A DNA stretch of 25,156 bases from a virus. Location of the stretch: IMG/VR virus record IMGVR_UViG_3300013004_000175, positions 1-25,156 of that record; one strand, written 5' to 3'. The position numbers were made by a program, and so were the translations under genes. Shown in pieces: positions 1 to 7,312 of this stretch (the first letter of the stretch is position 1; the number at the start of each line of letters is the position of its first letter). The notes beneath the pieces are model-generated. The model was not told where the DNA came from. It saw only the letters and a list, made by a program, of their open reading frames with translations, and did no database searches.

Positions 1-504
1 TGGGTCATAGTTAACAGCTTCAGGGTCAGTACATCCACCTCTGTAATTAATTTTATCATCCCAACTTCCTGTGCATTTATCAGTATCAGTAACAACAACT
101 TCTACATTACCCGCTACTGAACCACTAAATAATAATATTGGTTCTAATGTTAATACATTAGCTACATTAGATACTAATTGAAAAACACTTGTATCATAAG
201 TCCAATTATAAGAAACAGGTAATACAGCATTTGTTACACTAGCTGTAAATACAAAGTTATTATTTACTATAGTAACAACTACATTAACTATAATATTACA
301 TACAACTGTACTTGATGCTTCACTACTTGTACATGGAAGATTAGAACCTTTTAAACAAGATAAGTCAATAGGTGTACAATCTAATCTGTTAAGATAAGAC
401 TTGATAAAATTTTCATTAGATGTATCATCAGAGCAAAGCATTCCAAATTTTCTTCGGAGTACTCTATCATACATTTCTTTGACTATGTTACAGTTCCATT
501 TCAT
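1..504 (-). CDS. Partial adhesin-like virion protein with a GCTDP repeat motif
   Basis: The reading frame starts at ATG 504 (MKWNCNIVKEMYDRVLRR) and stays open for 168 codons to the window edge, so the C-terminus is missing. It starts one base after the stop of the upstream gene, so it belongs to the same late operon. Residues about 65-145 are rich in V/T/S/N and contain a YNW pattern like an Ig/PKD-type beta sandwich. Near the edge is GCTDPEAVNYDP, the opening of a repeat common in Bacteroidetes surface proteins (GCTD-x-A-x-NY-x-P, usually followed by A-x-x-DDGSC). Inference: a tail or head fibre/adhesin subunit. No specific family is recognised. The full protein could be much longer. Confidence 0.6.
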   Translation of the reverse strand, partial: MKWNCNIVKEMYDRVLRRKFGMLCSDDTSNENFIKSYLNRLDCTPIDLSCLKGSNLPCTSSEASSTVVCNIIVNVVVTIVNNNFVFTASVTNAVLPVSYNWTYDTSVFQLVSNVANVLTLEPILLFSGSVAGNVEVVVTDTDKCTGSWDDKINYRGGCTDPEAVNYDP

Positions 505-505
505 A

Positions 506-1357
506 TTAGCAACCACAATTAGCACATGATTCATTAGTACCTAATTCAGAGCACAATTTATTAAATATTGTGCACAATTCCTCACAATTACATCCACAAT
601 TTGAACCTTCAGTTAAAGCATAATGTAGAAGAAATATATTAGTAGCTGTTTTATTACAGTTTAATATTTCTTCTAACTTGGTAGATACTTTACATTTAGT
701 TTGACAATCAAAAAAGAAACAATTTGATTCAGTAATTATATATCCATCAGTACTCTTAAAAGTAAGTGTAAATGAATAAATTCCATCAATAAAATTCATC
801 AATGAAAAAAATGATGGTGCTATATATAGCATATAATTATTTACAAACATTCCTTCAATTGGAAAATAACCAAAGTATATTTCCTGAATATCAGTTGTTA
901 GTTTAGTTGGAATTATATTTACAGGAAGGTCTGTAATTGTATATTGACAAGTATTTGCTACAGGGTCATAAATATAATTCTGAGTTACTGTTGTAGCAAA
1001 GTTAGTAGTAAAATAATTATCTACTATTGTAAACAAATTAGTTATATCTCCTGTACTACACATATAAGTTGCAGCAGTAGTTTCTATTGGAATTAAAAAC
1101 TGCTGGTGAGTAAAAATGTTTTCAAATACAAGTTGGTCTAAAAATACATTTGCATTAGTAGGAAACTGTAAAGTAAAAACACTACTGTCAATTTCATCTT
1201 CTCCTAAAGTATGAGTTACATTTTCATCACTACAACAACTTAATGTACCTGTAATTGTGAATGATGTATAGTTACTAGGATTTAAAATAAAGTCTGATAT
1301 AGTATCAGACTTTATTTCTATGAATTGACAATCTTCAGTTTTAGATAAGTACATCAT
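506..1357 (-). CDS. Cys-rich putative virion/fibre protein
   Basis: A 283-aa protein of unknown family, rich in beta-prone T/I/F/Y/N residues. Cysteines gather near the N-terminus (a CC pair after residue 40) and densely at the C-terminus (CGCNCEELC and the last residues CANCGC). It has no signal peptide or membrane segment. Its start codon overlaps the stop of the upstream 149-aa gene by one base (TAATG), and the next gene starts one base after its stop, so all three are translated as a unit. Position at the end of the structural operon next to a fibre-domain protein and an adhesin-like protein suggests a tail or head-fibre component. The cysteines may bind metal or form disulphides after release. 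Function is inferred from context only. Confidence 0.6.
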   Translation of the reverse strand: MMYLSKTEDCQFIEIKSDTISDFILNPSNYTSFTITGTLSCCSDENVTHTLGEDEIDSSVFTLQFPTNANVFLDQLVFENIFTHQQFLIPIETTAATYMCSTGDITNLFTIVDNYFTTNFATTVTQNYIYDPVANTCQYTITDLPVNIIPTKLTTDIQEIYFGYFPIEGMFVNNYMLYIAPSFFSLMNFIDGIYSFTLTFKSTDGYIITESNCFFFDCQTKCKVSTKLEEILNCNKTATNIFLLHYALTEGSNCGCNCEELCTIFNKLCSELGTNESCANCGC

Positions 1358-1806
1358 TATGGGTAAACTCTTACAGTTAAACTAATACTTAATGCACTAT
1401 CTGCTACTGTTCTTGCCCCTGCATTATCCATTGTAGCAGTAATAAACTTAAGTCTATTTGCAGTATCTCTAACGGCAGATGTTAATGCTATACTACCTGC
1501 TGGAGCTAAATCTGAACTTGTAAATGATGTCAAAATAACTACTTTAGATGCAGTTGGAAATGCACCTGTAAGTGTAGCTAAATAAGTACCTGCTGCACTT
1601 CTTGTCCAAACTAATGTACCACCTAAAGTATTATTAAGTACAGTTGCAACTGGTGCTGCAGTACCTGTTTGAGTAACAGTAGCTGTATATTCTTTGTAAG
1701 TACCAACAGCAGTTTGAAGTGCAGCAATATCACTTCTTTGAGTTGAAGTGTATTGAAAAATCATTTGTTTAATCTTGTTGAAAAGATTTTTTGGTAAACC
1801 TGTCAT
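1357..1806 (-). CDS. Small fibre/appendage domain protein
   Basis: 149 aa. Residues 1-35 are helix-prone and end in a TQRSDIAALQTAVGT segment resembling the short coiled-coil stalk that precedes a fibre head. Residues about 37-149 form a T/A/V-rich beta domain beginning KEYTATVTQTGTAAPVATVL, with GGTLVWTRSAAGTY in the middle and ending SLTVRVYP. From memory, this domain recurs at the C-termini of tail or head fibre proteins of many Bacteroidetes and marine phages. Here it stands almost alone on a short stalk. A terminator (1831-1860) separates it from the gene before, so it probably has its own promoter or depends on read-through. Likely a trimeric appendage tip; the role is inferred. Confidence 0.65.
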   Translation of the reverse strand: MTGLPKNLFNKIKQMIFQYTSTQRSDIAALQTAVGTYKEYTATVTQTGTAAPVATVLNNTLGGTLVWTRSAAGTYLATLTGAFPTASKVVILTSFTSSDLAPAGSIALTSAVRDTANRLKFITATMDNAGARTVADSALSISLTVRVYP

Positions 1807-1830
1807 TTTAATTAATATTAAAAGTTAAAT

Positions 1831-1860
1831 AAAAAAAGGAGAGAGGATTACTCTCTCCTT
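1831..1860 (-). terminator. Intrinsic terminator after the 380-aa virion gene
   Basis: Perfect 10-bp inverted repeat, AAGGAGAGAG (1836-1845) and CTCTCTCCTT (1851-1860), loop GATTA. Read on the minus strand it is followed by a U run (complement of the A run 1831-1837). It lies just past the stop codon of the gene at 1867-3009. Confidence 0.85.
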
Positions 1861-1866
1861 GTTATT

Positions 1867-3009
1867 TTATAGACCACAATCGCAATCTGCAAGAGGAGTT
1901 GTAAGACCAGGGAAGTTATCTACTACCCAAGCATCTAAAATTGGAAGCAAATCTCCAAGCAAATCATTATCTGCAGTACAAGGTACAGCAATAATAGTAT
2001 TGATATAGTTTTTGTATTCTTCCCAACCACCTACACTTTCATTTCTATACATCAAGTTTACTTGATTGTATTGACCTGAATTAGTAGACAATCTTCTGAA
2101 TGAACCAAGAGGAATACCTGCAAGTTCACCTACTCTATAAGGACCAGGTTGACCATTATATCCACCAGCTTCATATTCCAACCATCCAATATCTTTACCT
2201 TGACCATTACCAAAAGCAGGTTCTTGGAAAGTTACAGAAGTTGCACCACAATTAAGAGGTTCAAGCAAAGATGTAATCATCTTAAATTGAATCATCTTGT
2301 AGTAACGAGCAGGAATCTGACAGTAAGTATAAACTTTAGAAGGAATACTTGTAAGACGTACACCAAGACAAGCACCAGGATTATCAATAATCCATTGAGC
2401 TACATCATCAGGTGCAACTACTACAGGAAGCAATGGGTCAGTATAATCTACAAACTCAGCTTTGATAATACCATCAGTATCAACATTAACTGCAGTAACA
2501 AGAAGTTGAGCAAGTTCATTACAATCACCTGTTGGGCAATCACAATCAGGGCCACAACATCCAGTAGTTACAGAGAATGTTTTAGAGAACTGATTAAAGC
2601 CAAACATTTGATATGCTTGTGAGTTACCTCTAAACTCTACTTTAAAAGAATAGGTAGTTTCACAATTGACATTTGAGAAATTGTAAATGTCAACAATGTG
2701 TGGTGCTTCAGCTTCATAACAACTTAGTGAGTAAGCTGTCATACCTGACCTTTGAATATGTGTAGCTGCTGATACAATAATATCATCAGCGGTACCATCT
2801 GCATCTGTATCAATGTTTGTTGCAATAAAGATATTTCTTTTACCTACAACAGTTGAACTATTAACAGAAAGACCAGTTTCATAATCAAATACACCAAATG
2901 TTCCCAATGGATTACTAAGCAAACTAGTCACAGGTAAACCAGCAGCTAATACAGCTCCATCACCATCTTGACCAACAAGCACTTGAAAAACAGGATTATT
3001 TGCACTCAT
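1867..3009 (-). CDS. Putative major head-fibre/auxiliary virion protein, Cys-rich, Ca-loop
   Basis: 380 aa, starting MSANNPVFQVLVGQDGDGAV. No catalytic motif is seen; composition is that of a beta-rich structural protein. Residues 67-76 read DTDADGTADD, the spacing of an EF/thrombospondin-type-3 calcium loop. Residues 151-163 hold a cysteine cluster (CCGPDCDCPTGDC), and the protein ends DCDCGL. The gene has its own strong terminator and an A/T-rich leader directly before the start, both signs of high expression. In crAss-like phages abundant capsid-decorating or head-fibre proteins are encoded in this part of the operon, which fits, but I cannot assign it to one of the named virion proteins. 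It is flanked by a ring-like protein upstream and a fibre-domain protein downstream. Confidence 0.65.
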   Translation of the reverse strand: MSANNPVFQVLVGQDGDGAVLAAGLPVTSLLSNPLGTFGVFDYETGLSVNSSTVVGKRNIFIATNIDTDADGTADDIIVSAATHIQRSGMTAYSLSCYEAEAPHIVDIYNFSNVNCETTYSFKVEFRGNSQAYQMFGFNQFSKTFSVTTGCCGPDCDCPTGDCNELAQLLVTAVNVDTDGIIKAEFVDYTDPLLPVVVAPDDVAQWIIDNPGACLGVRLTSIPSKVYTYCQIPARYYKMIQFKMITSLLEPLNCGATSVTFQEPAFGNGQGKDIGWLEYEAGGYNGQPGPYRVGELAGIPLGSFRRLSTNSGQYNQVNLMYRNESVGGWEEYKNYINTIIAVPCTADNDLLGDLLPILDAWVVDNFPGLTTPLADCDCGL

Positions 3010-3024
3010 TTTTTAATTTAAATT

Positions 3025-3750
3025 TTAATTGTTCAAAAGATTAATTTTGTCTTGTTTAATTTGATAATCAGGTATTTGAATTTGCCCTGTGGCAATCAAA
3101 ACTGCTAAGTCTACAATTTCTCTATGAGTATGTTCAGGTAACTCACAATTCTGAAATCCCACTAAAGGAGTTCCATTTGGTAAATTATAAGTTCCCCCTA
3201 CATAATCTTGAGCATTCTGTATATAAGCAGGCTTCTTAAGATAATTAAACTCACATATAGATTCTACAATAAAGGTTCCATCACTAAATACTCTAAGTCC
3301 ATTTTTAAAAAATCTTACAGTCACTTCTCTCCACTCAAATGAACTTGAATCAAAAGGAGATTCTTCATGCAAGTCATCATGTTGTTTAACATATAATCTT
3401 GCTCTTTGATTCTCACAATCTCCTTTAGATATACAGGCATAGCCTGAAATAAAAAACATATAGTCAGCAGGTAATGCAGCTTGAAATGAATTATCCTGCG
3501 TATTAAAATTTGAAATAACCAAAGGAGTTAGACTATCTACAACAATAGTTCTTACATCATCTATACTCCTTTGGTTTACTTCAAATCCATATCCATTTTT
3601 AATGCGAGGTTGAGCAATCTTCTTAATAAATACTTCTTGTGCTTCATTGAGCAGCCAGTCAATTTCAGGAACTCTAAGGTTTCTAAATTGCTGTGAATCT
3701 ACTTTATTAAGTTTGACTTTTAAGTCATAATGCATTGCTCTAACATCCAT
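3025..3750 (-). CDS. Putative neck/ring (head-tail connector) protein, crAss-like
   Basis: 241 aa. The N-terminal part (MHYDLKVKLNKVDSQQF, then VPEIDWLLNEAQEVFIKK) is helical and resembles a segment I recall from a conserved crAss-like structural protein interpreted as a ring around the portal-tail junction. The middle is beta-rich (about 60-185), and the C-terminal helix (EIVDLAVLIATGQIQIPDYQ) contains the A-T-G-x-x-x-P-D-Y pattern often seen at the end of phage adaptor proteins. It lies 9 bases after the 267-aa gene and 15 bases before the next start, within the head/neck cluster. The assignment rests on remembered family resemblance and gene order; a different virion role is possible. Confidence 0.6.
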   Translation of the reverse strand: MDVRAMHYDLKVKLNKVDSQQFRNLRVPEIDWLLNEAQEVFIKKIAQPRIKNGYGFEVNQRSIDDVRTIVVDSLTPLVISNFNTQDNSFQAALPADYMFFISGYACISKGDCENQRARLYVKQHDDLHEESPFDSSSFEWREVTVRFFKNGLRVFSDGTFIVESICEFNYLKKPAYIQNAQDYVGGTYNLPNGTPLVGFQNCELPEHTHREIVDLAVLIATGQIQIPDYQIKQDKINLLNN

Positions 3751-3759
3751 GATTTAAAT

Positions 3760-4563
3760 CTAGTTAAGTTTCTCAAGGATTCTTGCTTTGATTTCCTGAT
3801 TCTGAGGATTAGTAAAATACTCAGTAACATCATCAATGCTATGTCCAAGAATGTCTGACATATAATAAATACCACTACCTTCTTTGGTAAGTATATTTTT
3901 ATATAATGCTTCTACTACCATTCCTTTTATATACAAGTAATTTTTATCAGCTTTAGAAAGTTTCAATAAGTCATTGATAAACTCTCCTTCTATAATCTCA
4001 CCAATTTTAACATCTATATATTCATTAGATTGTTTTCTTACTGATGTATCAAGAATAATCTGTATAAGAGCTACTTTTTGTTCCTTAGTAAGTTTGTCAA
4101 CAATTTTATATGCTTCCTTTTTCTTATTAAGTCTGTGAGCTTCAATTTCAATGTGTTCACCTTCATCATAAAGAATGTGAGTTGCTAAAGGCCACAAACC
4201 ATCTTGATATTCCTTTTCTGAATTAGCTACAAATGGTGAAGCTTTATAATTCTTTACTCTAATAAAATCCAATGGTTTAGTAATGTCAAGGATTAGAGTG
4301 CTATTAGGAAATTTAAGATGAGCAGTTTTAGTACTCCAATATGGGTGAGGTTGATTAGGATTAAAAGTATCACTTAAATCTACTCCCATCAATCCACCAT
4401 ACTGTTTAATTTCTTCTTCTGAAAGTCCAGTATCATATCTACCTGTTTGAGCATTATATAATACTTGTGAACTATGTTCTTGGGTAAATGAATCTTTACC
4501 TGTTTTTCCATGCCATTTCTTTATTTCAATTGGCCTAATTTCTACAATGTTTGCATTTCTCAT
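3760..4563 (-). CDS. Conserved structural-module protein downstream of the capsid gene
   Basis: 267 aa, hydrophilic, no signal or membrane segment. The N-terminal half (IVEIRPIEIKKWHGKTGKDS and PHPYWSTKTAHLKFPNSTL) looks beta-rich. From about residue 145 it is mainly helical and lysine/glutamate-rich (LNKKKEAYKIVDKLTKEQKV). The gene is the first after the capsid terminator and is followed 9 bases on by the ring-like protein, so these two form a pair. In crAss-like phages this slot holds a virion or head-completion protein; the precise role is unknown to me. The start ATG 4563 is preceded by an A/T-rich leader typical of this phage. Confidence 0.55.
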   Translation of the reverse strand: MRNANIVEIRPIEIKKWHGKTGKDSFTQEHSSQVLYNAQTGRYDTGLSEEEIKQYGGLMGVDLSDTFNPNQPHPYWSTKTAHLKFPNSTLILDITKPLDFIRVKNYKASPFVANSEKEYQDGLWPLATHILYDEGEHIEIEAHRLNKKKEAYKIVDKLTKEQKVALIQIILDTSVRKQSNEYIDVKIGEIIEGEFINDLLKLSKADKNYLYIKGMVVEALYKNILTKEGSGIYYMSDILGHSIDDVTEYFTNPQNQEIKARILEKLN

Positions 4564-4608
4564 AATTTACTTTTTTAAATATTTCAATTTAATTATTTAC
4601 TTATAAAT

Positions 4609-4633
4609 AAAAGGGGAGGGATGCTCCCCTTTT
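4609..4633 (-). terminator. Intrinsic terminator after the major capsid gene
   Basis: Perfect 10-bp inverted repeat AAAAGGGGAG (4609-4618) and CTCCCCTTTT (4624-4633), loop GGATG, followed on the minus strand by a U-rich stretch. It lies 21 bases past the capsid gene stop and probably limits transcription into the neck and fibre genes. Confidence 0.85.
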
Positions 4634-4653
4634 ACTAAAACTATTTATGACAA

Positions 4654-6108
4654 CTAAGAACGAGAAAGTATCAATTCTCCACAACGAGATACGTCTTCAA
4701 TGTGTACACCACATTGGTCTTTAACGTGCATCTCATAGTAGTCACCTGAGTGAGAAGCAAGTTTGTTGTTAACTGGACCATAAGGTGTAACAAGACCTGC
4801 TGTATAAATCAATGACATACCACCTTTTTTCTTAATACGTTTGATGTTAGATTGTTGTCCTTGTCCTGAGAAATCAAGGAAAGTAAAACGCATAGATTCA
4901 GTAGGATAACCTGTAACTGGGTCAATCTCAAAGTTAATCTCTCTATCATCATATAATGGATTATGGATGAGTTCAAGCTCAGCACCATTTGCCATTCTAT
5001 ACTTCACAAACTGATAACCAGCAGCAAGAGCTTGCTCATTATAATCAGAAGAAGTTTTGTTAATGAACAATTGGTCAACAACTTGAATGAAACCTTTTTT
5101 CTCCATCCAATCTTGGATAGCACGATGGAAGATAATCATACCATATTCACCTGTGTATGCTTTGATTTTACGTTGTCCACCAGGCTTAACACGAGAGTAG
5201 AAAATGTCCATCAAGTACTCTTCAATTAGAGTAGCAGTAAGATGAGTATAACGATGAATGTGAGAATCTTCCAATTGCTCTTGAATACCAGGACCTGAAT
5301 AGATTGGTCTACCATTAGCACCAAGTACAGAATCTGTACTACGAGAATACCAATAACCTCTCTCAAGTTCCTTGTACCATTGTTGCCAGTATTCTACTTC
5401 AGCATACTTAATCCAAGTATCATGCATTTTACCATTAGGGTCTGGAACCTTAACTGCAAGAACTTGATTGTGTGCATCACCTGTTACTTGATACTTTTTA
5501 CGGAAACGAGAAAGTCTATTCTTTAAAGTAATAGGAAGTGAGTATTGAGTTGAACCTGATTGTTCACCTGCTTCTTCATATTGAGAGAATAGTTTTGCCC
5601 ATTGAGTACCAGGAGTAAGATAAGTCAAAGGAAGAAAATCAGCAGGATTGTCAGTCATTAGACGTACTGTATAAATCCAACCTTTACCATGTCTGTATGG
5701 TTCTTCTTGTACACGAACTTGATATTTTTTGTTAGTAGTACCTGGGTGAAGAACATCACCTGGAACAAACCAGTTTTCATCAAGTTTAATTTTGAAGTTT
5801 TGTTTTAGTTTACCAGGAGTTGTATTACCTACAGTTTCTACGTTTTCAACTACAACAAGTGGTCTTGTCATACCTGTTCTCAATCCCCATTCCCATTCAT
5901 TAGAAGTAATCTCTTCTTCTTTACCCATCATAGATAGGATGTAAGTCATAGGATTATCTGAATAACGAGTGGCTGAAAACAACCTTGTCATTACTGATTC
6001 AAATACATGTGGCTTTGCAATAAGAGCAGCACCCAAGTGATTGAGGTCTGTCATATTAGCATGCCAAGGCATCTGTTTAGTTACTAACTTATTATTTAAT
6101 TGTGCCAT
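4654..6108 (-). CDS. Major capsid protein (HK97-fold, crAss-like)
   Basis: 484 aa, the usual size of crAss-like major capsid proteins, which build the icosahedral shell with an HK97 fold. The N-terminus (MAQLNNKLVTKQMPWHANMT) and the segments SATRYSDNPMTYILSMMGKE and EEITSNEWEWGLRTGMTRP match the pattern I recognise for this family; GLVTPYGPVNNKLASHSGDY lies near the C-terminus. The gene sits in the expected slot after portal and an acidic protein, has its own terminator, and its coding region is somewhat richer in C-ending codons (aac, cgt, atc) than its neighbours, consistent with high expression. It carries no obvious N-terminal delta domain or protease site; the upstream acidic protein may act as scaffold. 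Confidence 0.88.
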   Translation of the reverse strand: MAQLNNKLVTKQMPWHANMTDLNHLGAALIAKPHVFESVMTRLFSATRYSDNPMTYILSMMGKEEEITSNEWEWGLRTGMTRPLVVVENVETVGNTTPGKLKQNFKIKLDENWFVPGDVLHPGTTNKKYQVRVQEEPYRHGKGWIYTVRLMTDNPADFLPLTYLTPGTQWAKLFSQYEEAGEQSGSTQYSLPITLKNRLSRFRKKYQVTGDAHNQVLAVKVPDPNGKMHDTWIKYAEVEYWQQWYKELERGYWYSRSTDSVLGANGRPIYSGPGIQEQLEDSHIHRYTHLTATLIEEYLMDIFYSRVKPGGQRKIKAYTGEYGMIIFHRAIQDWMEKKGFIQVVDQLFINKTSSDYNEQALAAGYQFVKYRMANGAELELIHNPLYDDREINFEIDPVTGYPTESMRFTFLDFSGQGQQSNIKRIKKKGGMSLIYTAGLVTPYGPVNNKLASHSGDYYEMHVKDQCGVHIEDVSRCGELILSRS

Positions 6109-6135
6109 TTTTTAAAATTTACTTTTTTGTTTTAA

Positions 6136-7245
6136 TTAAAAATAATCTGCCAAACCTTTATTGCGAGAACCTTTATTGCCGATAGGAGAAACTTTGCTAT
6201 TTGTAAGTTTAGATTTAGTTTCTCTAATTATTTCTGTCTTTGCTTTTTCCTTTAAATCAGTTAAGTCAAAATCATTACTGATAAGTTTAGCAAGCAAGAT
6301 AGTCTTTTCTTTATCTTTAAATACTTGCTGTAAATCATTTTGAAACTGAGTAAGGTATTGACTTTCTGAAATTTTAACAGAAGCTCTTGTCATATATCCA
6401 TGAAGTACCTTTTTATCTCTTTGAGTAATACTCCAATCTTTTATATTATCAGCATCATCAATTAAACCTTTTAATTCTTTAACATACTGCTTTCTTTGTT
6501 CCTCTTGTTGTAACTGATAATACTGTTGCTTCTTAATTGCTTCTTCTCTATTCTGCTCAATCTCTTCCTCTACATTTTCATGATACTTTTGAGCATACTT
6601 AGTAAGCTTACCTGTTTCTTTTAAAAACTCAATCTTATCATCTATATCTTCATCATCTAAATCTTCATAAGCTTTATAGTAATACTTTAAAAACTTTTCT
6701 TCAGATTTAGAATCTCCTATTGTAGGAGTTGGTATTTGAGAAATTTCATTATAAAATTTAAAAAACTGTCTAGTATCCCCACCTTCTTTTTTAAACTTTA
6801 AAAATGCTTTTGCATCATCATCCAAGTCATCCATAAAAGCTTTAATAGTTTCATCTAAACCTGCTTCTATTTCCTGCTCAATAACATCAGCAAATGTTTC
6901 TTCATTAAATTCAGTTTCATCTTCAACATCAATTGATATAACTCCTTTTTCTTTAAGTAGTTTATATACATTTGAATATGATGTTTTTGATTGTGAAACT
7001 TCTTCTTCATCTTCATCAAAAAAAACTTCTTTTTCCTTTTCAGGTTCAGTAACTTTCTTATCATCAAGATTTACAGGTTCATCATCATCGTCATCTTCAA
7101 CCTGTTTTAATTTTGATATAGGAGTTTCCTGTGTTGCAGTTTCTTTAACTTCAGGTGTAATTCCAAAAAAATCTTCTGAATTATCCCAAGAGAAATTCAT
7201 AAGACTACTTTCCAATTCTTGTTCTTTACTTAGTTCTTTACTCAT
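6136..7245 (-). CDS. Acidic scaffold-like head morphogenesis protein
   Basis: 369 aa, extremely charged. Residues about 50-90 are a low-complexity acidic stretch (VEDDDDDEPVNLDDKK, then FFDEDEEEVSQ). Residues about 115-330 are strongly helical and coiled-coil-like (QREEAIKKQQ type runs), and the C-terminus is basic (NKGSRNKGLADYF). Position directly between portal and major capsid is the standard place for scaffolding or internal head proteins in tailed phages, and composition fits a scaffold. No protease catalytic motif is visible. It could instead be a packaged cargo protein, which crAss-like virions are known to contain. The gene is preceded by a 67-bp gap after the portal, the largest in this part of the operon. 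Confidence 0.6.
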   Translation of the reverse strand: MSKELSKEQELESSLMNFSWDNSEDFFGITPEVKETATQETPISKLKQVEDDDDDEPVNLDDKKVTEPEKEKEVFFDEDEEEVSQSKTSYSNVYKLLKEKGVISIDVEDETEFNEETFADVIEQEIEAGLDETIKAFMDDLDDDAKAFLKFKKEGGDTRQFFKFYNEISQIPTPTIGDSKSEEKFLKYYYKAYEDLDDEDIDDKIEFLKETGKLTKYAQKYHENVEEEIEQNREEAIKKQQYYQLQQEEQRKQYVKELKGLIDDADNIKDWSITQRDKKVLHGYMTRASVKISESQYLTQFQNDLQQVFKDKEKTILLAKLISNDFDLTDLKEKAKTEIIRETKSKLTNSKVSPIGNKGSRNKGLADYF

Positions 7246-7312
7246 AACGATACAAATTTAAGATTTAAAATGAAGTTTTTTTAAGATTTATTCTTAAGTT
7301 TTAAAATGTTAT

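Noticed and set aside
2149-2622. Plus-strand 157-aa open frame
   Set aside because: Fully antisense to the 380-aa virion gene; low-complexity composition and no start context.
7279-7300. Small inverted repeat TTAAG/CTTAA as a terminator between portal and the acidic protein
   Set aside because: Only 5 A/T-rich pairs and the T run is on the wrong side for the minus-strand operon.
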